Source of the DNA: Hyphomicrobiales bacterium
Lineage (GTDB): Bacteria > Pseudomonadota > Alphaproteobacteria > Rhizobiales > Rhizobiaceae
DNA length: 64,000 nucleotides
NCBI GenBank assembly: GCA_900469965.1
Contig: UBZP01000024.1
Location: 62,001-126,000, forward strand
Direction of reading: 5' to 3'
Positions 58,929 through 64,000 of this stretch are shown piece after piece. The translations under genes were made by a program, and so were the position numbers. Below the pieces are notes generated by a model that was given only the letters and a program-made list of their open reading frames with translations, did not search any database and was not told the origin of the DNA. How positions within the stretch are numbered: the stretch's first letter is position 1; every line of letters begins with the position of its first letter.

Positions 58929-61191
58929 GGGTCAGTTCCTTGTCTTCTTCTTCCGCATCGACGGCCGGGATTTCCTCGGCGGGCAGGATCACGCGGATCA
59001 TCGCGCCGTGGCCGTTGTCGAAGTCCGGCGGCGCGTCGTGCAGTTCCAACTGCCCGCCGTGGTCTTCAATGATCTTCTTCACGATCGCCAGACCGAGCCC
59101 CGTGCCCTTCTCGCGCATCGTCATGTAGGGTTCGAGGATCCGGTGCCGGTTCTCGGTCGGCAGGCCCTTGCCGTTGTCGATCACGTCCACGACGAAATGG
59201 CCGCTGACCCCGTCGCGACTTGCGCGCACCAGGATCTTGCGCTCCTCGCGCTGGATGTCGGCCGGCAGGGCCTCGATCGCCTCGACCGCGTTCTTGATGA
59301 TGTTGCCGAACGCCTGGCCCAGCATGCGGGAATCGAAGTTCCCGACCAGTGGCACCTGTTCGAAATCCTTCAGGAACGTCACGTGCGTGTTGCCCATCTC
59401 GCGCAGGAACACCGCATCCTTGAGGATGGCGCGCAGGTCAGACCTGTCCTTGGTCGGCTTGGGCATGCGGGCAAAGGCCGAGAACTCGTCCACCATCCGG
59501 CCGATATCCTCGACCTGCCGCACGATCGTGTCCGTACACTGGTCGAACACCGCACGGTCGTCCTGGTTGATCTGCTTGCCGTAGCGACGGCGGATGCGTT
59601 CCGCCGACAGCTGGATCGGCGTCAGCGGGTTCTTGATCTCATGCGCGATGCGGCGGGCGACGTCGGCCCAGGCGGTGGAGCGCTGGGCGATGACGAGGTC
59701 GGTGATGTCGTCGATGGTGATGACGTAGGATTCCTTGGCGTCCTTCGCCTCCTCGCGCGTCACCTGCACGTTCAGCGTCCGCTCGGTGCCGCCGCGCATG
59801 ATGTTGATCTGGCGGCGATGTTCGTTGCGGAAGCGGTGTGTCGCCTCCTGCAGCACCTCGAAGACCTCGGGCGAGATCTCCGCGAGCTCTGCGCCGACGA
59901 GCGATCCCGCCGGACGGCCGAACAGAAGCTCGGCGGACGAATTGGCGATCGTCAGCCGGCCGCCCTCCTCCACGCCGATCACCGCCGCCGTCACGCCCGA
60001 CAGCACGGCCTCGATGAAGTGGCCGCGCTGTTCCATCTCGTCCTTGGCGTCGAGGATCTGTCCCTGCTGCGCCCGGATCTCGGCGATCATCTTGTTGAAG
60101 GTGCGCGACAGGTTGCCGACGTCGCCGTCGGCGGCCCGCACCGGCACGTGCACGTCGAGATTGCCCGATCCGACCGCGTCCGCCGCGCCGATCAAAAGGC
60201 GGATCGGCCGCACGATCCGGTCCGCCACCGCGATCGCCGTCCAGATCGCCGCCAGGAGCACGATCAGCGCAAAGCCGAGATAGAGCACCCCGAAGGCGAT
60301 TTGCAGCGACGTCCGGCCGGCCTCCAGCGCGCGGTATTCCGCGGTGTTGTCCTCCATCATCCGCATCGAGCGCATGACTTCGGGGTCGACGGTGCGGATC
60401 GTGTAGAGGAAGGTATCGGGGATGTTGTCGAGCTTGATCACCGCGCCGACGAGATTGGTCGTCCCGGGCGGAATGAGCGTCGGCTGGCCGGCGGCGGCCG
60501 CCTTCAGCGCCTCGTCGGGAACCGGCGGCAACGGTTTCTCGGTCGGGATGTTGGCCTGCAGCACCTGCGATCCGTCGCCGCGCACCAGGAAAGCCCCGAG
60601 CATGCCGCGACCGCGGGCCTGCCGGGTGATGAGGTCGTTGAAGCCGGTGCGGTCGAGGCTGTAGAGCTGGCGGTTGCGCTCCAGGTCGTTCGACATCGAC
60701 ACGGTCTGGCCCTGCAGGTAGCTCGCATTCTCGAGCACATAGGCCTGCGCCACGTTCAGTGACGAGCTGACGATCGATTGCGTGCGGATCGAGAACCAGC
60801 GATCCAGCCCGACGTCGAGCGTGATCGAGGCGAAGATGGCGACCAGGATCGCCGGCGTGATCGCCACGATCGAAAACAGCGCGACGATCCTGACATGCAG
60901 CCGCGCCGCTGCGCGGCCGCGCGAGCGGGCCTTGAGCAGCCGGGCGATCTCGCGGCCGATCAGGATGATGAGGCCGATGACGAAGAGCGCGTTGACCGCC
61001 ACCGAGGCGATGATCACGTTCGCCTCGGGCTTGATCGGCGTCAGCCCGAGAAGGATGAACAGCGACAGCGTCGCGGCGACCAGCGCGCCGCCGGCGAGCA
61101 GGAGACCCGGAAGCGCGAACGAGGCCCTGCGGTCGCGGCCATTGCCGGCGGCGTCTTCTCCACCCCCGATGAGGGTCGCATTCTCGTTCAT
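58918..61191 (-). CDS. ntrY: Nitrogen regulation sensor kinase NtrY
   Basis: Membrane histidine kinase for NtrX; about 757 residues. Four helices (SFALPGLLLAGGALVAATLS; NVIIASVAVNALFVIGLIIL; VALFSIVAITPAILVAIFAS; FGVLYLGFALIVLLAAIWTA), a periplasmic sensor between the third and fourth, HAMP, a PAS domain (MEQRGHFIEAVLSGVTAAVI), the H-box HEIKNPLTPIQLSAERIR and the ATPase lid GTGLGLAIVKKIIEDHGG. ATG 61191 is used; GTG 61200 is possible. A separate promoter may lie in the 182 bases after ntrC. Stop overlaps ntrX. Confidence 0.95.
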   Translation of the reverse strand: MNENATLIGGGEDAAGNGRDRRASFALPGLLLAGGALVAATLSLFILLGLTPIKPEANVIIASVAVNALFVIGLIILIGREIARLLKARSRGRAAARLHVRIVALFSIVAITPAILVAIFASITLDVGLDRWFSIRTQSIVSSSLNVAQAYVLENASYLQGQTVSMSNDLERNRQLYSLDRTGFNDLITRQARGRGMLGAFLVRGDGSQVLQANIPTEKPLPPVPDEALKAAAAGQPTLIPPGTTNLVGAVIKLDNIPDTFLYTIRTVDPEVMRSMRMMEDNTAEYRALEAGRTSLQIAFGVLYLGFALIVLLAAIWTAIAVADRIVRPIRLLIGAADAVGSGNLDVHVPVRAADGDVGNLSRTFNKMIAEIRAQQGQILDAKDEMEQRGHFIEAVLSGVTAAVIGVEEGGRLTIANSSAELLFGRPAGSLVGAELAEISPEVFEVLQEATHRFRNEHRRQINIMRGGTERTLNVQVTREEAKDAKESYVITIDDITDLVIAQRSTAWADVARRIAHEIKNPLTPIQLSAERIRRRYGKQINQDDRAVFDQCTDTIVRQVEDIGRMVDEFSAFARMPKPTKDRSDLRAILKDAVFLREMGNTHVTFLKDFEQVPLVGNFDSRMLGQAFGNIIKNAVEAIEALPADIQREERKILVRASRDGVSGHFVVDVIDNGKGLPTENRHRILEPYMTMREKGTGLGLAIVKKIIEDHGGQLELHDAPPDFDNGHGAMIRVILPAEEIPAVDAEEEDKELTHGL

Positions 61192-61382
61192 CCGAAGCAC
61201 TCACTCCGACCGGCCAGCGACTGGCCGATACCTCGTTCAAGCAGAAGCACGGGTCCGCAAGCGCAAGCTCCGGCTCCTCTGGGGAGAGAACGAGGGATGG
61301 TCACCGCCTATTCGCCCCCGCGTGCATCTGTTACCACCATGCAACACAATGTGGCGAAAATGCAACGCAGCCGGCGACGAAG

Positions 61383-62837
<1,455 letters not shown>

Positions 62838-62840
62838 CTG

Positions 62841-63989
62841 CTACTTCCTCTGCTCTGCGGCGATGTCGTCGTCCTCGCGCAGCCCCTTGGAGGCCGGCAT
62901 CAGGACGCGGAACGTGGTGCGGTGGCCCTGGCTGTCGCATTCGATGATGCCGCCGTGGCCGCCGATGATCTTGGCAACGAGCGCCAGCCCGAGGCCGGAC
63001 CCGTTGGTCTTGGTGGTGATGAAGGGGTCGAATAGGTGCGGCAGCAGGTCCGGCGGTACGCCCGGGCCGTTGTCGTGCACGCAGAACTCCAGGGGCAGCG
63101 ACACCTTCTCGCGCGTGCCTGCCACCGAAAGGCGGATGCCCGGTCGGTAGGCGGTCGTCAGCTGGATCTCGCCGTCCGGCCGGTCGCCCACCGCCTCCGC
63201 CGCGTTCTTGATCAGGTTCAGGAACACCTGCACCAGCTGGTCGCGGTTGGCATAGACCGGCGGCAGCGAGGGGTCGTAGTTCTCGGTGATCTTGATGTTG
63301 CGGGCAAAGCCGGCGCTCGCCACCGCCTTCACGTGGTCGAGCACGGAATGGATGTTGAGCGCCACCCGGTCGACCGGCCGTTCGTCGGAGAAGACCTCCA
63401 TCCGGTCGACCAGCGAGACGATGCGGTCCGTCTCGTCGCAGATGAGCCGCGTCAGCGCCCGGTCCTCGTCCTCGACGGAGGTCTCCAGCAGCTGTGCGGC
63501 GCCGCGAATGCCCGACAGCGGGTTCTTGATCTCGTGGGCCAGCATCGAGGCGAGCCCGGTCACCGAGCGGGCAGCGGCGCGATGGGTCAGCTGGCGGTCG
63601 ATCTTGTCCGCCATCGAGCGCTCCTGCAGCACCACGACCACGGAGCCCGGATTGGTCGCCACCGGCGCCACGTAGAGATCGACGAGCTTGTCGGCGCCGA
63701 GCCGCGGCGAACTGAGATCGACACGGTATTCGTTGACCGGCGCCAGCCGCTCCCTCACCTGTTCGATCAACGTGAGAAGAGGGCTGCCGAACGGTATGAA
63801 ATTGCTGACATTATGCCGCGACAGATGACTAGCGCTCGCGCCGAAGAAGGATTCCGCCTCCCAGTTGGCGAAGGCGATATGCCCGGCCTCATCGACGAGG
63901 ATGACCGGATGCTGGATGGCGTTGAGCACCGCCATTGCCAGTCCGTTGCCGTCGGACTGCTGCCGGCGTTCGTCGTCTGAACTGGTCAT
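62841..63989 (-). CDS. ntrB: Nitrogen sensor kinase/phosphatase NtrB
   Basis: Soluble two-component kinase that phosphorylates or dephosphorylates NtrC under PII control; 382 residues. N-terminal PAS domain ([20 protein letters not shown]), H-box with His152 in [20 protein letters not shown], and ATPase domain N-box ([16 protein letters not shown]), G1 ([13 protein letters not shown]) and G2 ([18 protein letters not shown]). Complete within the window: ATG at 63989. In rhizobia it follows a dus/nifR3 gene, which would lie just outside. Confidence 0.97.
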   Translation of the reverse strand: MTSSDDERRQQSDGNGLAMAVLNAIQHPVILVDEAGHIAFANWEAESFFGASASHLSRHNVSNFIPFGSPLLTLIEQVRERLAPVNEYRVDLSSPRLGADKLVDLYVAPVATNPGSVVVVLQERSMADKIDRQLTHRAAARSVTGLASMLAHEIKNPLSGIRGAAQLLETSVEDEDRALTRLICDETDRIVSLVDRMEVFSDERPVDRVALNIHSVLDHVKAVASAGFARNIKITENYDPSLPPVYANRDQLVQVFLNLIKNAAEAVGDRPDGEIQLTTAYRPGIRLSVAGTREKVSLPLEFCVHDNGPGVPPDLLPHLFDPFITTKTNGSGLGLALVAKIIGGHGGIIECDSQGHRTTFRVLMPASKGLREDDDIAAEQRK

Positions 63990-64000
63990 GCCGCTATCTC

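Overview
The window is about 64 kb of GC-rich chromosome from an alphaproteobacterium, almost certainly a member of the Rhizobiaceae. I cannot fix the genus from sequence alone. The placement rests on the metC-aapJQMP block, the ntrBC-ntrYX-trkA-hfq-hflX order, a GTTC-N7-GTTC SOS box between ssb and uvrA, an NDUFS4-type complex I subunit, an IalB-family protein, and the DUF2849/DUF934 proteins beside cysG and cysI. Nearly all of it looks like stable core genome. I found no transposase, integrase, phage gene, CRISPR array or rRNA. Two tRNA genes are present, Pro(TGG) and Arg(TCT).

Layout. 1-5.8 kb: partial metC, then the amino-acid ABC transporter aapJQMP. 5.9-8.6 kb: a reverse-strand group of a VOC protein, a Tat-exported small subunit and an FAD dehydrogenase with a likely [3Fe-4S] site. 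8.8-12.4 kb: a mosaic of small genes (RHH regulator, lipoprotein, complex I subunit, CAP-domain protein, a 48-residue membrane protein) around the two tRNAs. 12.4-20.2 kb: ssb and uvrA under a shared SOS box, a GST, DUF72, an EamA exporter and the NAD(P)HX repair enzyme. 20.2-22.4 kb: glnB-glnA behind tandem sigma-54-like boxes. 22.5-26.5 kb: hspQ, IalB-like protein, an orphan peptide-binding protein and a DsbA-family protein. 26.5-39.1 kb: mfd-sdhE, recG, DUF502, GNAT-glmS-glmU, and a Na/Pi transporter-PhoU fusion. 39.4-44.9 kb: ppiD-like, trpD, trpC, moaC, moeA as one tight operon. 45.5-47.4 kb: a serralysin-type RTX metalloprotease standing alone. 47.6-52.6 kb: fpr and the sulfite-reduction operon cysG-DUF2849-cysI-DUF934. 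52.8-64 kb: a deaminase, mazG, hflX, hfq, trkA and the ntrBC/ntrYX two-component systems.

How they work together. The strongest theme is nitrogen control: NtrB/NtrC and NtrY/NtrX at the right end, and PII and glutamine synthetase in the middle with the promoter architecture NtrC would act on (two -24/-12 boxes and a distal palindrome). AapJQMP is an amino-acid uptake system of the kind often tied to nitrogen status. A second theme is genome repair (UvrA, SSB, Mfd, RecG), a third is envelope and amino-sugar precursor supply (GlmU, GlmS), and a fourth is assimilatory sulfur metabolism (CysG, CysI, MetC).

I do not see a clearly new multi-gene system. The most interesting candidates are the FAD/[3Fe-4S] dehydrogenase group that lacks its usual cytochrome c partner, the lone RTX protease and the leaderless CAP-domain protein that share a type I-like C-terminus, the unannotated 48-residue membrane protein, and the stacked regulatory sites at glnB, hspQ and ssb/uvrA.
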